Shown here: positions 33,001 to 45,700 of the stretch, in pieces
How the letters are laid out: every line of letters starts with the position of its first letter
Position numbering within the stretch: the stretch's first letter is position 1
NCBI GenBank assembly: GCA_037962975.1
Contig: CM075669.1
Span: 250,765,351-250,829,350, forward strand
Direction of reading: 5' to 3'
DNA length: 64,000 nt
Source: Clitoria ternatea
Lineage: Eukaryota; Streptophyta; Magnoliopsida; Fabales; Fabaceae
Program-made: the position numbers and the translations under genes
Notes under the pieces: model-generated
What the model was told of the DNA's origin: nothing
Database searches by the model: none
The model's input: the letters and a program-made list of their open reading frames with translations, nothing else

Positions 33001-34728
33001 CTTGAAAAATAAAGGTCAGAATCAATAGACAGAAGAGTGAATAACTACAAACCTCAGCACCTTGCCATCCATGGTAACTGCCAAACAATGACTGTCCCCA
33101 CATGCAATTTGCTTAATTCTTAGACCCTGCATGGCTTTAATGGGTTGAGGAATGAGCATGTCACTATTGTCACCATGGCCCAACCTTCCAAAGTCACCCC
33201 TGGAAATACATAATACCATCTGCTTCAGATCTTAAAGATATCACAAGCCTTCAATGTGACATACAAACCACATTTCAAAATACATCTTTTCATGTAAGCA
33301 AAAAGGTTTCAAAAATTCCCGGATAATAATTGTAAACAACACATAACATGATATGCTCAGCAGTTGCTAACTCTTAGATGACATTCTATACAACAAAATG
33401 TGTCCCAGATTCTTATCATCACCCAAATCAAACTTGCTCATCAAGGCAACAAGTTCAACTACCCAATCTAACACTAAACCAGAACATACATATAACCGTT
33501 TTGTCCCATTCTATATCAACGGCCAAAGTAACAAGCTTTCATTTATGAAAAATATACCAGCCGAAGGTTATTCTATCTTAACATGTGCTCTTAGGTTCGA
33601 ATCCCAAGAATGCTACTATTAAATCTTGGTAGAGATAGTTTTACCACCCGTGATAGTCCTGCCTGTCTTGAGTCTTATTAAACCAATACATGTATATATA
33701 CTAGCCAAAAAGATAATTAAGATGGAGAACATATAGTATACCATCCCCAACTATATACATCCATGTCAGACCCAGAACGTGCTAAGGTGTGATCAGCACC
33801 ACAAGTAACACATATGATGTCTTGGTCATCCAATGCACTCAGTTTTGTAGGCACTAATCGATCATCAGTGTCACCATGCCCCAATTGTCCATCCTCTCCG
33901 CGTCCCCAAGTGCAAACAACATTTCCAGCTGTTAAAAGGATCAAAATTTAGAAGTTTGAAAAAAATAATAAACAACAGAAGTCAAACGTATACTTACATA
34001 CAGATTGAGAATGAAAGCCACAAAAATTTAGTAAGACAAAACGAATTAACTTATTGAGAGTAACTATGGACCAGAAAAGAAAATGCATTTATTTAATGGA
34101 AGCATTTCATAGAGCTTACAAGGAAATTTAAAAGGCAATCTATTGGATGTGAAAGAGACCCAGATGCAAATATCATAAAGTTGTATCATTGAACTCCATA
34201 TTTGGCCACATTGCAAAGTTCAAGACAATGCCAATGTCAAAAGCTGGATCATATAAATGCAGTCGCGCAGCATAACATGATAAAACAAATAAAAAAAAAG
34301 GGTCTTGCATGGATTTGAAGCTTACTATAACCTATATTTTGTTTGGGACCACAGAGAATAGAATATTGAAGGAGCCAATAAGAATTGATTGGGTGGGAAG
34401 TGGGGACCTTCAACTTGAGACAAAGAAAGCATATAAAACAAGTAAACAACAACACAAAATATACAAAACTTGCAATATAAATCCATCACAACCCTTTTCT
34501 GAAAAAGCGCAATGTAAGACTTCATCCAATTCAGTATTCAGTATACAGTAACAAATAACAGTAATCCTAAACGGGGAAAAAATATAAAGTAAACAAACAA
34601 TGATTGTGGTTACCAAGAAGGGCCACAGAATGGCTGGCACCAGCTGATATGAGAAGAACACGACGAGGTGGAGCAGTGACACCCCTCATCATTTCATCTT
34701 TCATAGCCATCTCTATAAAAGTTGCCAT
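30080..34728 (-). CDS. UVR8: UVR8-type UV-B photoreceptor (seven-bladed RCC1-repeat protein), intact
   Basis: Twelve coding exons join in frame to 450 codons (Arabidopsis UVR8 has 440): 34728-34614, 33928-33742, 33199-33053, 32875-32794, 32404-32252, 31997-31824, 31675-31604, 31273-31190, 31092-30974, 30560-30475, 30317-30265, 30160-30080. All introns have GT/AG. RCC1-type blades are clear (CTWGRGEDGQLGHGD, SWGWGDFGRLGHGD, WGRNQNGELGLG). The three GWRHT/S motifs give Trp239, Trp291 and Trp347, equivalent to the UVR8 photosensing triad 233/285/337 as I recall it; dimer-contact Asp103, Asp114, Arg292 and Arg348 are also present. The C-terminal Val-Pro motif used for COP1 binding is at 420-421, but UVR8's basic C-terminal tail is not conserved. 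Known role: the UV-B-sensing dimer splits and signals with COP1 to HY5. Start choice: the first ATG, ten bases after a splice acceptor. A four-residue insertion precedes Trp347. Confidence 0.93.
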
Positions 34729-37140
34729 TGATTAGTTTCTGGGTGAGTAAAAAGGTTACAAACGTGCTGCTTTTATACCGGCAAAGAGAAGCATGAGCAG
34801 AAGCATTAGAGAAAAATAATGGAAAAGAAAACATGTTAGAAAGACAAAGAGTGGTTTACATGGTCTCACAAAAAACAAAGGAGTGGGTGAGAACAGAACA
34901 GAACATTTAAGAAACTATCTGCTACTAATTTTTAATTCCCTAACCAAATCTCTGTTCAAAAGTAACGAGTATTATTAAATACAGAACAACATGTAAAAAT
35001 TATAATAGTATAGGATCAATTGTTATTCACGTAGACTAGGGGTTAGCAGGAACATCCATCCCATCCAGAAATGTAAAAACCATAAATAAAAAATGAGTTT
35101 GAGTAGTTTTGAACGGTAAACAAGTAAGCAGGTAAAAAAAATAATTAAGTTTAGATGAGTATGATTTTTAATTTCTATTAATTAAAATTAACCGTACTTG
35201 ATTGGTTAACTTTGTTTAAGTCTTGGTAAACTTATATGTTTACTTGATTGGTTAACTTTGTTTAAGTCTTGGTAAACTTATATGTTTACTTTATTTTAAT
35301 TATACTTTAAGTCTTTTATTATATGAGATATATAACATAGTAGATATTGTGATAATGTGATAGATATTAAATTATTTTTTTATCAAATTGATAAGGAAAA
35401 TATGTAAAAAAAGTTTACAAAATAAATTTTGACCACAAAAAAAATCAATTCATTACAAAATTAAACTGAAATTAACTGTTTTAACTTAACTGAAACCGCT
35501 CACCAGAAACCCGATTAAATTGTAGGGTCATTTGATCGAGTTTGATTGGAAATAAGTTACATTAGATTAACATTAGTTGAGGTATTCATGAACGAACTCA
35601 CTCAAATCTGACCAACGAGCACCGCTAATTGATCTAATAGAATTTTTTTTTTTTTCCTTTGAATCAGATAACCATTAGAAAAATTTAACCCATGTCCTAA
35701 TCCCTCAAAAGGATGAATTATTGTAACTTCCTAACTAATTAACAATACTTTAATTAAGCGAAGCTAGCTATTTGCTTCAACATGAATAAACAAAGTCATT
35801 ATCTAATAAGCATGTTGTATTTATTTGATAGGTTGGATTTAGACTTAAGATGAGTTTTAAAATGTTTATAGATTAATTTATAAAAATAACTTATAACTTT
35901 CATAAATTTTTTTAACTTATTTTACTTCATCAAACAAAGAGTAAGTTTCATAAAAAATTTGGAGTAAAGAAAAATTTTGAATAAATCTCAATAATGATTT
36001 TTTAATTTAGCCAAAGCATGAAAAACATGTATAAATTAGCCTTTATTCTGAAATAGAAGTTTTTATTATAAAGAGCATGTATTAAATGTCTTTTAAATTA
36101 TGAGACAGTGAATGCTTTAATATTAAATTAGCCTTATAACTTTATATAACTAAATAAATATTCTTCGACTTGCACATACCATCACGAATGGTCCATAAGA
36201 ATAAAACACGAAGGACAAGAGACACATTTGAAGAGAGCCTCTATTTTTCGACGCAAATGAAGAGTATGCATGTTAATGAGGTTTGCAGATATTGCCAGGG
36301 TGGTGAAGAACAAGACCCCCATGGAAGAAATGAAGTCATCTCGTTCTATAAAAAATTAAAAATGTTACACTTTTGTAATGTTTAAAATGTAGGTTAGACA
36401 TGTATTAAATTGATAAAATGTATCTTATAAACATGACACTAAAATAGATATTATTTTATTATGTATCATATAAATTTTATCAAAGAAAATAGAGTTGGTA
36501 AAATAGACCTATCCGCATAAGCTAGCTTGAGCCTGTTATAAAAATCATAGTGTGCAAGCCTTAAAAATAAATTCAAATTTAATAATTAAAAAAAATTGAT
36601 AGCAAAAAAGTCTAAAAAAACAAGTTGAGTGTGGATAAACTTGAGAGAGAACTCAAATTTTTTTAGGATTTAGGTCTATGTTAGTAGTTAATATTTATTT
36701 TAATTTTCAATTGTATTATAAAAATAGACATTTTTTACAAAAAAAATTACTGTTTTATAACATTATTTATGTAGTAACAGTTAATTAATTTTAATAGGAC
36801 AAAAAATTTTACAAATATAATTTTAGAAAATTCTATTAAATTAGTTTAGATTTATGTAATACAATTTTTGAACAATTTTTTTATAAAAAATAAATTATTT
36901 GATTAAACTTACAAAGTGTAAAAAACTGGGTTAAGATCTCTAATTTTAAAACCTAAATTTATACAAAGTTTTTTTAAATAGATTCTAAATAACTCTGATA
37001 AAACCTGACCCAATTAAGACCGGCTACATCCAAATTACCTGAAGAGGGTAGAGAGAGTGGGGAAAGCGATTGGTGAAGTTGGTGATGTGGAAATGGGAGA
37101 ATTCAATGAGCATATGTTACAAGCTTGGATTGATTGACAC
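34729..37140 (-). other. Probable 5'-UTR exon and 2.3-kb leader intron of the UVR8-type gene
   Basis: On the minus strand CTCTACCCTCTTCAG is followed by GTAATTTGG (exon end 37039, donor at 37038). An acceptor TTTTTACTCACCCAG ends at 34739, leaving ten leader bases before the ATG. The upstream exon would lie at about 37039-37140 (its 5' end is not visible). The intron is AT-rich, has no gene, and includes an exact-looking 46-bp tandem duplication (35198-35289) and a poly-T run near 35641. RNA evidence would be needed to prove this exon; the splice sites are strong. Confidence 0.55.
35198..35289. repeat. 46-bp tandem duplication in the leader intron
   Basis: Two consecutive copies of a 46-bp unit start TTGATTGGTTAACTTTG and end TATATGTTTAC. 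No differences between them are seen by eye, so the duplication is recent. Confidence 0.9.
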
Positions 37141-37159
37141 TACTTCTGGACTTTCTTCA

Positions 37160-37180
37160 CACGATCACGTGACGTGATAT
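37160..37180 (-). promoter_or_regulatory. G-box / ACGT composite site upstream of the UVR8-type gene
   Basis: A CACGTG G-box (37166-37171) overlaps TGACGTGA (37170-37177). This is a palindromic ACGT core pair of the kind bound by bZIP factors such as HY5. It lies about 125 bp upstream of the proposed first splice donor, so within the expected proximal promoter. No convincing TATA box was found next to it. Confidence 0.5.
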
Positions 37181-39389
37181 CACTGTTCCTAATTTTCCTG
37201 TGAATTGTAATAAGAAAATGATTATGCCTTTTACACACAATTCAACATACATCCTTAAATCACGCAGGTAGGGTATTATGCTCAGCGATTAATTCTAACC
37301 TTACTTGAAATTCGAAATGACAATTACAAAATTATAATATTGTCTATGCAAGTTTTCCAACGTCAACAAATTTTTAATAGTATATACTCTGTTCTTTTAA
37401 ATTTAAGAGAACTTAATGACTCTGAAACAGAAGTACCCAAATTTAAGAAAAAGGGTATCCGTACTATGGTGCCTGTAAAGCATGTGTCGTATAAAATACA
37501 ATCGACTGAAAATATATGGATACAAAAATTTTCAAATTGTTACATGTTTTCATTAAGTAAGTAAAAAAATTTTATAATTAAATAGAATTTTAACTGTCTT
37601 AAATGATATAAAAAATTAATATTAATTTTTAAATTTTTCTATTTTTATAATTCCGTTTTCCTGAAAATGAATCCAACTCTAAGAGTTGGTTGGTTGACTA
37701 TTACATAATGACATATATGTTGTCGTTATTGGTTTGCCATTTGTTTAGTTTGGTGGTGTGTTATTTAAGTTAGGAAACATCTTCATCTTGCATCTACTAA
37801 TGACCGCAACATTGTTAAGCATCCATTTGTATGATAAAGATGTGGCCGCGGATTAGTGGTTTGAGAGAAAAAAGGTTTCGTTAACTAGTATCTTCTAGAC
37901 ATGGTTTAAAAATTAAAATTATAAATTTTTTTACTCAAAATTACATAAGGTTGTTTACAAATCAATAGTTGATGTTAATAATACTTTTAAATAAAAATGT
38001 TATGTTTTTGTTTCCTTCACCAATGTTCTGTTTAGCTTTTTTTTTTTTTTTTGCAAAATACATGAAACCAATGATCCATGTATAATTTAATAAGGTTAAT
38101 ACTTTACTTTATTTAAGTATAATTAAATATTAAAAAATTAAAATTTATAACAGTTGTTATTTAATAAGGTTAATATACTAATTTACTTTTTTTAACCACT
38201 AATATCCTAATTCGGAAAATAATTTTGTTCGAGTCAAAAACATTTACATTATGATAGGTTTAACTTTGTTAGTGAAGATTTTTTTCTATTCATAATAATC
38301 AAACTCAAAACATTGTTTAAGGAAAATGAAACATGAACAACTTGAATTAACCAACCATTAATATATTTTAATTTATTTGAATGTAATTAAATATGCAAAA
38401 TTAAATATCATAACAATCATGTAAATAAATCAACTTGGATGCCCTGACATTTTTTTAGTAAAACAATATCTATCGAAAGGTTTTTTTTTCTTTTGTGAGG
38501 TCGTTTTTGACATTTTATTATTTTTATATTTCTCTTCTCTTTATTTCATTTCATCCAAACAAATGAAAAGGAAAAATATATTTCTTTCCTTTCAATTTCA
38601 TTCCATCCAAATAAGTTATTTTTCCACTTAATTTTTTCCTCAACAAAGTGTAAAGGAGCTTACACATCTTCTTATGCAGCATGGTGTGAAGTCACCTAAC
38701 AATAAAGAAATTTGAGAGTGTCCACTTAACCGCATTAAGAGATACTAGTCACTCACCCTAGCACAATTTTAATTGATCCAACATGGGATTGTTCTTGGCT
38801 AGTGTTGGATCACGTGTTTGATGTCAAATATCTATTTATATTTGTAATTAAACAATTTAAGAATTTTTTTACACATTTTATGAGTTTACCACTTAGAATT
38901 AATGCACACTCATTTGAGGAGAACTATTTAGTTCTATCTTTCCTTCATTGATCTTTCATTGTTTCCATTATATTTGTTCCATTTGTACTCATTAATATGT
39001 TAGGTAGATTTAAGTTAGGTTAGCATAAATCTCATATGAACATCATGTTTGGATGAGCTATATGATTAATTTATATTTCAATTTTATTTGATTGAGTTTT
39101 TTCTCTTAATGTCTTTCCTGGGTTGATCACATAGACAATCATCAAGTTGTTGTTGTCAAAAAATTTAGATACATCAAGTTTTCCCTAGGGCAAGGATTAT
39201 TGTTTTCTACCCCACTCTCTCTTCATCCTAAAGGTTTTAGAGACTCTGATTTGGCCAACTGCCTAAAGACTCGATGTTTAGTCACCGGTTACTGAATTTT
39301 CTTTAATGATTTAATTGTATCTTAGAGATCTAAGAAGTAACCCACAATTTATCTAAGGTAGAATATTGTGACCTTGTTGACACCGCAAA
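37181..39389. other. Gene-free AT-rich interval
   Basis: No domain-bearing reading frame is seen. Features are limited to poly-T (about 38038-38052) and a short direct repeat of TTTAATAAGGTTAATA (38086 and 38160). From about 39120 on, the sequence grades into eroded retroelement DNA. Confidence 0.45.
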
Positions 39390-39590
39390 ATGTAGTGGTT
39401 GACATACTTAGTGATTTATTCGGTATTGGGGAGCAGACTTCTAGTATGAATACCAGGTATATGTGTTATATCCCTCATATCAATCCAATAAGGATCTGGT
39501 ATTATATTCTTAAGTTCATTGGAAATCTCAAGGTTTTGTCATATATTTGTCCAACACACTGGTATCTCGCATTGTGAGGAGAAATTAGGT
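39390..39590 (-). repeat. Eroded gypsy LTR fragment
   Basis: AGGTATATGTGTTATATCCC and the following AAGGTTTTGTCATATATTTG then TCCAACACACTGGTATCTC match, with changes, the LTR pieces at 42355-42380 plus 52613-52720 and, more distantly, 62140-62260. It directly adjoins the pol remnant at 39596. Confidence 0.65.
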
Positions 39591-39595
39591 ATCCA

Positions 39596-40870
39596 CCCAG
39601 TGGGAAAACCCTAAGATAGGAAAAAAAGTACACCTTTTCTGATACCAACTAGCTATAATATACCCTAGGATTTAACATATTCCACTTATTTTGAATGGGT
39701 TCGCCTTCTAAGGTCTTTATCTGATATGATCCGCCTAAAGTGGCGTTGGTAACTTTATAGGGACCCTCCTAATTAGGAGCTAGCTTCCTCTGGTTGGCAA
39801 ACTTGTTTCTCACACTAGCTCTCTGGAGCACTAAATCTCTAACATTGACATGCCAGAGTTGAACCTTCTTGTTGTACTGATATACGACTTTTACCTTGAT
39901 GGCTTAATCTCTACAAAGGGTTTCTTCTTACACTTTAGAGATACTATCAAGCTCATGCTTCAAGTGATCCTTATTATGAAGCCCAAAGAACCATTGAACT
40001 TTTATTAAGGCTCATTTATCTTTGCAGGTATAAAAACTTTTACCCCATATGTGAGCTTTGAAACGTGATTCTTCTGTGGATGAGTAAAGGTCATCCGATA
40101 TGCCTATAGCATATGGTTTGGTTGGCCCATTCCCCCTTAATTTCATCAAGTCTTTTCTTGAGGCCCTTGAGCATTTCTCTATTCATGACTTTGGCTTGAC
40201 CATTTGTTTGAGGGTGTTCAACTGATGAGAATACTTTCATAATGTTTAATCCTTCAAGAAAATCAATGAACTTTCATTTAGTGAACTGGGTACCATTGTC
40301 AGACACAATTCTTCTTAGTACTTTAAACCTAACTATGATGTTCTCATAAACAAATCTTCTAGTTTGAGCCAATGTGATATAGACCACAATTTAAGCCTTA
40401 ATCCATTTGGTGAAGTAATCAACTTCAACTATTAGGTATTTGATTTCGCCAGATGCCATAGGAAATGGGTCGGGGATGTTCAAGCCCCACAAGTGGAATG
40501 GTCGTGGTACAACTGATATGGATAGCTCATCAGCAATAAATGATGTATATTGACAAATTTCTGGTATGAGTCATACTTCTTTAAATACTCTATTGTATGT
40601 TTCTTCATTGTTGGCCACTAATACCCAGCTTTTAAGATCTTTCTCATGAAATTCCTACTACCGGTATGGTGTCACATGTTTATTCATGCACTTCGGACAT
40701 TACGCTATCTACCTTATGTTCATTCAAACATTTGAGGTATGAGATGGAAAAGTCACTTTGGGATAACATCCCATCAACTAGGATGAAATTCAAAAGCTTT
40801 CTTCATAGCTTTTTTTTCTCCATTAGGTCAATGGGTAATTATCTTGTATAAGAGGACAAACTTCCGGTGT
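39596..40870 (-). pseudogene. Tat-type gypsy integrase remnant
   Basis: The minus-strand translation, with many stops, keeps integrase core and C-terminal features: VDYFTKW (about 40410), FVYENIIVRF (about 40340), SDNGTQFTK (about 40300), SSVEHPQTNGQAK (about 40220) and the post-core segment down to about 39700. It is related to the integrases of elements A and B. Upstream parts (reverse transcriptase, gag) are absent; the sequence changes character at about 40870. Confidence 0.8.
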
Positions 40871-42380
40871 GGATACTGTTGGACCTAGAAAATGTGTTGG
40901 GCTTCTTTATTGGCAAGCGCACATATTTATCATTGCAATTTTTGAAATAGATATCGTTCCCACAAGGATTGAATGTTTTCAGTGTGAAGCAATAATTCTT
41001 ATTTACTATAATAAATGTATCAAAACTTATTAACAAAAGAATAATACATACACAATTTGTACAATATTCACAGATTTGGAGATTGATTTATACATTGGGT
41101 GAAAGATTATAAATTCTAAATTTACTAGAAATAACTTTGAGTAGTATTTCAAAATAAATCCAATACTCGAGATTGAAAACACAAATTAACAAACTATGTT
41201 GGAATTAGGGTCCCCGCACTAAAACATAATGAAATAATCATAGACATGCATATTTAATCATCAAGATCATGTCATTGCAGCTTAAAATCATTATACCCGA
41301 TTCCTTATGATATAAATTCAAAATAGTTACCGTAAAGTCTGATCCCTCAGATGCTTTCTCAGTATAAACTTGCTTTAAGTCCTGGCCTTAACACAACAAT
41401 AATTACCAACTCTATCCCTAGTAATTGGTATATTAAGGGTATTTCAACTTTTACTTTCGTTAAAGTAGTTTAACACGTATGAAAATCATTCTCCCGTTTA
41501 AAGTTCATACTAATAAAAGATTGAAATATTAACATGGTACTTGAATCATAAACATGCAGAGGTCATAATTACAACATCATATTCATAGATAGGTTCACCA
41601 ATTCCAACATAAACAAATTAGTTACACGTGATAAAAGTAGAAACACAACTTACACTTGATGACATCACAAGTACTTGGTCACACTTCACAATACGGAAAG
41701 AGCACAATACAACACAACACTCTCAAATATGTGGAAACTATTAGAGAATACTAACTCAGAAAAGACACTCTGAATTCGAGTGAATAAAGAGAAGAATGAA
41801 GAAAGAGATGCTCAAAATAGGTAGAGAATGGCCCTATTTATAAGGCTGAGCAGAGGTCCTGATGCTACGCGTCCGGTTGGTGCTACACGTTAGACTTCTG
41901 ACTCAGCCTCCATTAATTTGCATAATTTCTGGCCATGATTAACAATAATTAATACAATTAATGCCCAGACATGTTTCCCAATTATCCTCCACTGTATTTG
42001 TCCTTTTGCTGGTAGTGGATTGGCCAATAATGGCCACTTGGCTGAGTGCAAGGCCACCTGGAAGTGGAGTCCACGTAGCTTCTGACGCTACGTGTGGGTC
42101 TGACGCGTAGCGTCAACACCAAAACCTTGACGCTACGTGTGGGGTTGATGCTACGCGTTAGCCTTTCAACTTTGTATAAATTTTTACTTCAATTCTTCCT
42201 CTTTTCACTGTAAAAATACAAAAAATGGGTCATAGCAGCTGAGTTTTAATAATTTTTATTTATTTTAAATAAAACCTAAATTTATTAACATTTAAACTAA
42301 TTTTTATTATTTTTAACTCACTTTTAATTATAAAAATAACAGTAAATTTAAGGACTAACAGATAGTAGGTATATGAGTTT
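40871..42380. repeat. Unclassified repeat-like interval with GACGCTACGTGTGG motifs
   Basis: There is no coding gene. It begins near GGCAAGCGCACATATTTATC and ATCGTTCCCACAAGGATTG, a sequence style that I associate with dispersed plant repeats without being able to classify it. At 41865-42165, variants of GACGCTACGYGT occur about six times in both orientations. The last 25 bp (42356-42380) are gypsy LTR sequence interrupted by the copia element. Confidence 0.45.
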
Positions 42381-42741
42381 TGATGGTTTAGAGTCAGACT
42401 TAAAAGAGGGTTAAATAAGTCACAAACTCTTTTCATAGAAATTATAAACCAAATAACACAAGTAATCAAGCAAATAGAAAGATAGAAGAAATCAACACAG
42501 AGTCTATACTGGTTCACTTCCAACACAAAAGTTATGTCCAGTCCCTTCAAACTTGAAGGATTTCCACTATTGTAAAATCTCTTTCACGTTATAAGCACTA
42601 CAGACTTTACTTCCAAGAAAAAAAATACTTGATGGGCGATATTAACAAATCTAGGGATATAAAGTCTGGGGTCTTGTAAAAATTCAGTACAGACTTTTCT
42701 TCCAAGTAAAAATTCTTTTTCATCCAGACTTTTTTTCAACA
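42381..42741 (-). repeat. SIRE-like element 3' LTR with 1-kb internal deletion
   Basis: This matches both ends of the 51226-52607 LTR but lacks its middle (about 51434-52452). The junction falls within CTCTTTCACGTTATAAG. Confidence 0.88.
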
Positions 42742-42751
42742 ATCTCCCCCT

Positions 42752-45700
42752 ATTTGTTGATAACAAACATCAAGTCTTTTTTGGTAAACAAAGCATGTAA
42801 TACAGGGAGTTGTAAAGTATCTCTCTAACAAATGTTAGATTAAAATTCAGTAATTTGTAGAGATAAATAGAAATAGGATGGTTCTTCATTTTCATTAATC
42901 CAAAAAGTAATGCATATCATTTCATTTAATAAAAAGCAATAATGAATTCTTTCATACAAGGCATTACTTCACACTTCACACAAAAAACTTGTAAAATTTC
43001 TCCTCATTCTGTAATCAATAAAAGAAAGGACATCATCGAGACTCGAAAAGAAAATCACGAGTAACAGATGAACTAAAAAGGCATGAAGTAGCAGAAGAAA
43101 CAACAGTGAAAAACTGAGTCTAAAAGAGAAAAAGAAAGGGTAAATCAAATGTAATTAAGGAAGGCCAATATTGAAAAATAGGATTGTAGGAAAAGGACAT
43201 ATAAGAACAAGAGGGTTCTTCCTGAAGTATCCAAAGATAATGGTACCAAATAGCATCAACATAAGCTTCAGTCAGTTTAGAAGCAGTCTAAAGACTCTTA
43301 AGGGTGGCTTCTAAAAGCTGTTTAGGCTGAAAATGACCCTTATAATGAGGCTTATACTTCAGAGGCACGGGCTTCTTCAATTTGCCCAAAGAAATTCATT
43401 TGGTAGGTGGAGGTCTGCGAGGCACAACAAATAAAATCTTCTTCCAAGGAGTAGCAACGGGATAATTTCTAATAGACACATCATCCAGAGAGACAAAACC
43501 ATGTTTCAAGTCTCTAGCAATAGAAGCTTGTTCAGCTTGAAGCACATGAAACATTCTAAGATCATCATTTGAGAACAGGTATGGGAAGCCAAGAAGCCTT
43601 TTGATGGGAAGTGGAGGATAGGATTTGGGGGCAGAGGGCATGATGTGAAGTCTACAAGGGTTTAAGTCAAGGTTACGAACAATAATATGATTATAAGGAT
43701 TGGTATAACCAAGGTCGATAGGGTCAAGAATAGGTTTATAAAAGATATACTCAGGAAGGGTAGGATATCGTTTATGAAGAGGGGGAAGTCAGGATTAATG
43801 GATAATAGTGGAGACGGCAGGATAGGGGGAAATGGCTAAAGAAGACGAGGTCTGGGGTAAAGAAGGAGGTACAATAGCGAAAGGAAGAGGTTGAGGGGAG
43901 ATAGGGGCCAAGGAGGGTTCAGAGTTAAGAAATGGTAAAAGGTAGACCTTGTTCTCTTGGAGCTTCTCATAGGAGAGACTAATCTTTTTCTCTTAAGAGA
44001 GGCTTTAAAGGCGATAGCATCACTTCTATAGAGGCCAATGGTGGTGTAAAACTAATTTAGCCAATCAAGATAGCCCTGGTTGGGAACATCAGAAACTAAA
44101 TTATTCTTCAAATAGCCACGGATGAATCTGAGATAGTGGGTGTAAGCAGGGTAGCCACCACACAGCTAAACAGTATCATGGTTTTTGACCATAAGACGTT
44201 GATATTCATCATGAAACTCAATAAATTTAGCGCTCTAAGTTAAGGAGTTCTAACTCGTAACTGGAATTTCTAGATGTAGAGATGTGAAGAAAGAAATGAA
44301 TAATTCAAATACTTCATTACCAGTTAATTGCTTCATATGAGATTCAAAAGAGGGACGGAATTGAGGAGGTGAAGGGGTCTGTTGAGCCTTTGAGGAAGTA
44401 ACAATCTTGACGACTTTCCTAGGACCAGACATCTTCTTTGTAGAGCGACGTTGAATTTTACCAATGGGGAGATGATCATCAGAGTTGAGGATCCCTTTGT
44501 TGTTGCAGAAACAGGGTTCATAGGAGGGTCTGATGCTTGAATAGGAAAGGAAAGAGGGATCACTTGACATGGTTCTACCTTAAGAGGAGAGTCTTCTAGA
44601 CCTTCTTTATGGAATAAGAGCTTTGAGAACACTTGGGAGCAGACCCAGACTTCTTTTTCTTGGTAGGAGCAGACTTTTTCTTCTTGGGAGGAGGCAAAGG
44701 AGTACCTTGAGGCTGATCCATAAAAGGAGATAAAGTAAGCAATTTGCTAACCATAAGGGAAGAAGTGACCAAATCATTTACAGTGTCAGTTTGGACATTT
44801 TCAAGTGCAAACACCTTTATGAGAACCGCAAGATATAGAATCTTATTCTGATTCTTGCCAATAGAGGAGATCAGATACGTCATAATCACATTAGGTAAAC
44901 TAACCTTCTCGCTTGTAAGCATATAATGCATGTAGAACCTGTCTAGGTTGCTCACTGTTAAGGATGGAAATGGGCCAGGTCGGGCTGCGCATTGAAAGGC
45001 CTGAGTCTGGCCTACATTAAATTTTTAAGTCATGAGTATGGCCTATTAGCCTGTCATAAGCTTTTTTTTAAAGTCTGGTCTGGCCTGTTTGAAGGCCTGG
45101 CCCGTTTAAAAGGTCTATTTATAGTGAGACTTTTAAAAGGCCAAAACCAACCTAAAAAAATTTATGTTCCATTCCCTCCTAATTTTTTTAATTGTAAACT
45201 TTTAATATTAATTTATATTATATAAATGTAAATATATAAAATATATATTATTTTATGTTATAAATATATTATATATATAACTAATTAATAATTAATTTAA
45301 TTAAATAGGCCACCTGTTGGGCTTCAAAGACTTTTTAGAAAGCCTATGGTCTGACCTATTTAGTTAAAAATGTCTTTTTAAAAGCCTAAGCCTGACCTTC
45401 TAGCCCGACAAAACCTAGCCTATGTAGGCTTTAAACAAGTTGGGCCATAAGCCCTCGACGGATGGCCCGACCTATTTCCATCCCTACTCACTGTATCTTT
45501 TGCACCCTTCCTAGGGCAAAAGACTTGTTTCATTACAAGATGCAACATCTTAAACTTTGGAAGAAGAGAATCAGAGACTGGTTTAGCGGGTTGCTTAGTG
45601 CCATAGAGCATTTGATTAATCTCCAGAGATGACACAACATTGTACTCAAAATCTTTAGCAAAAACTTCACTGTTATTAAGACAACCTGTAACAGTTACAA

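Noticed and set aside
36170..36385. 71-codon ORF in the leader intron of the UVR8-type gene
   Set aside because: No known motif is present and it lies in AT-rich intron sequence; it is likely chance.
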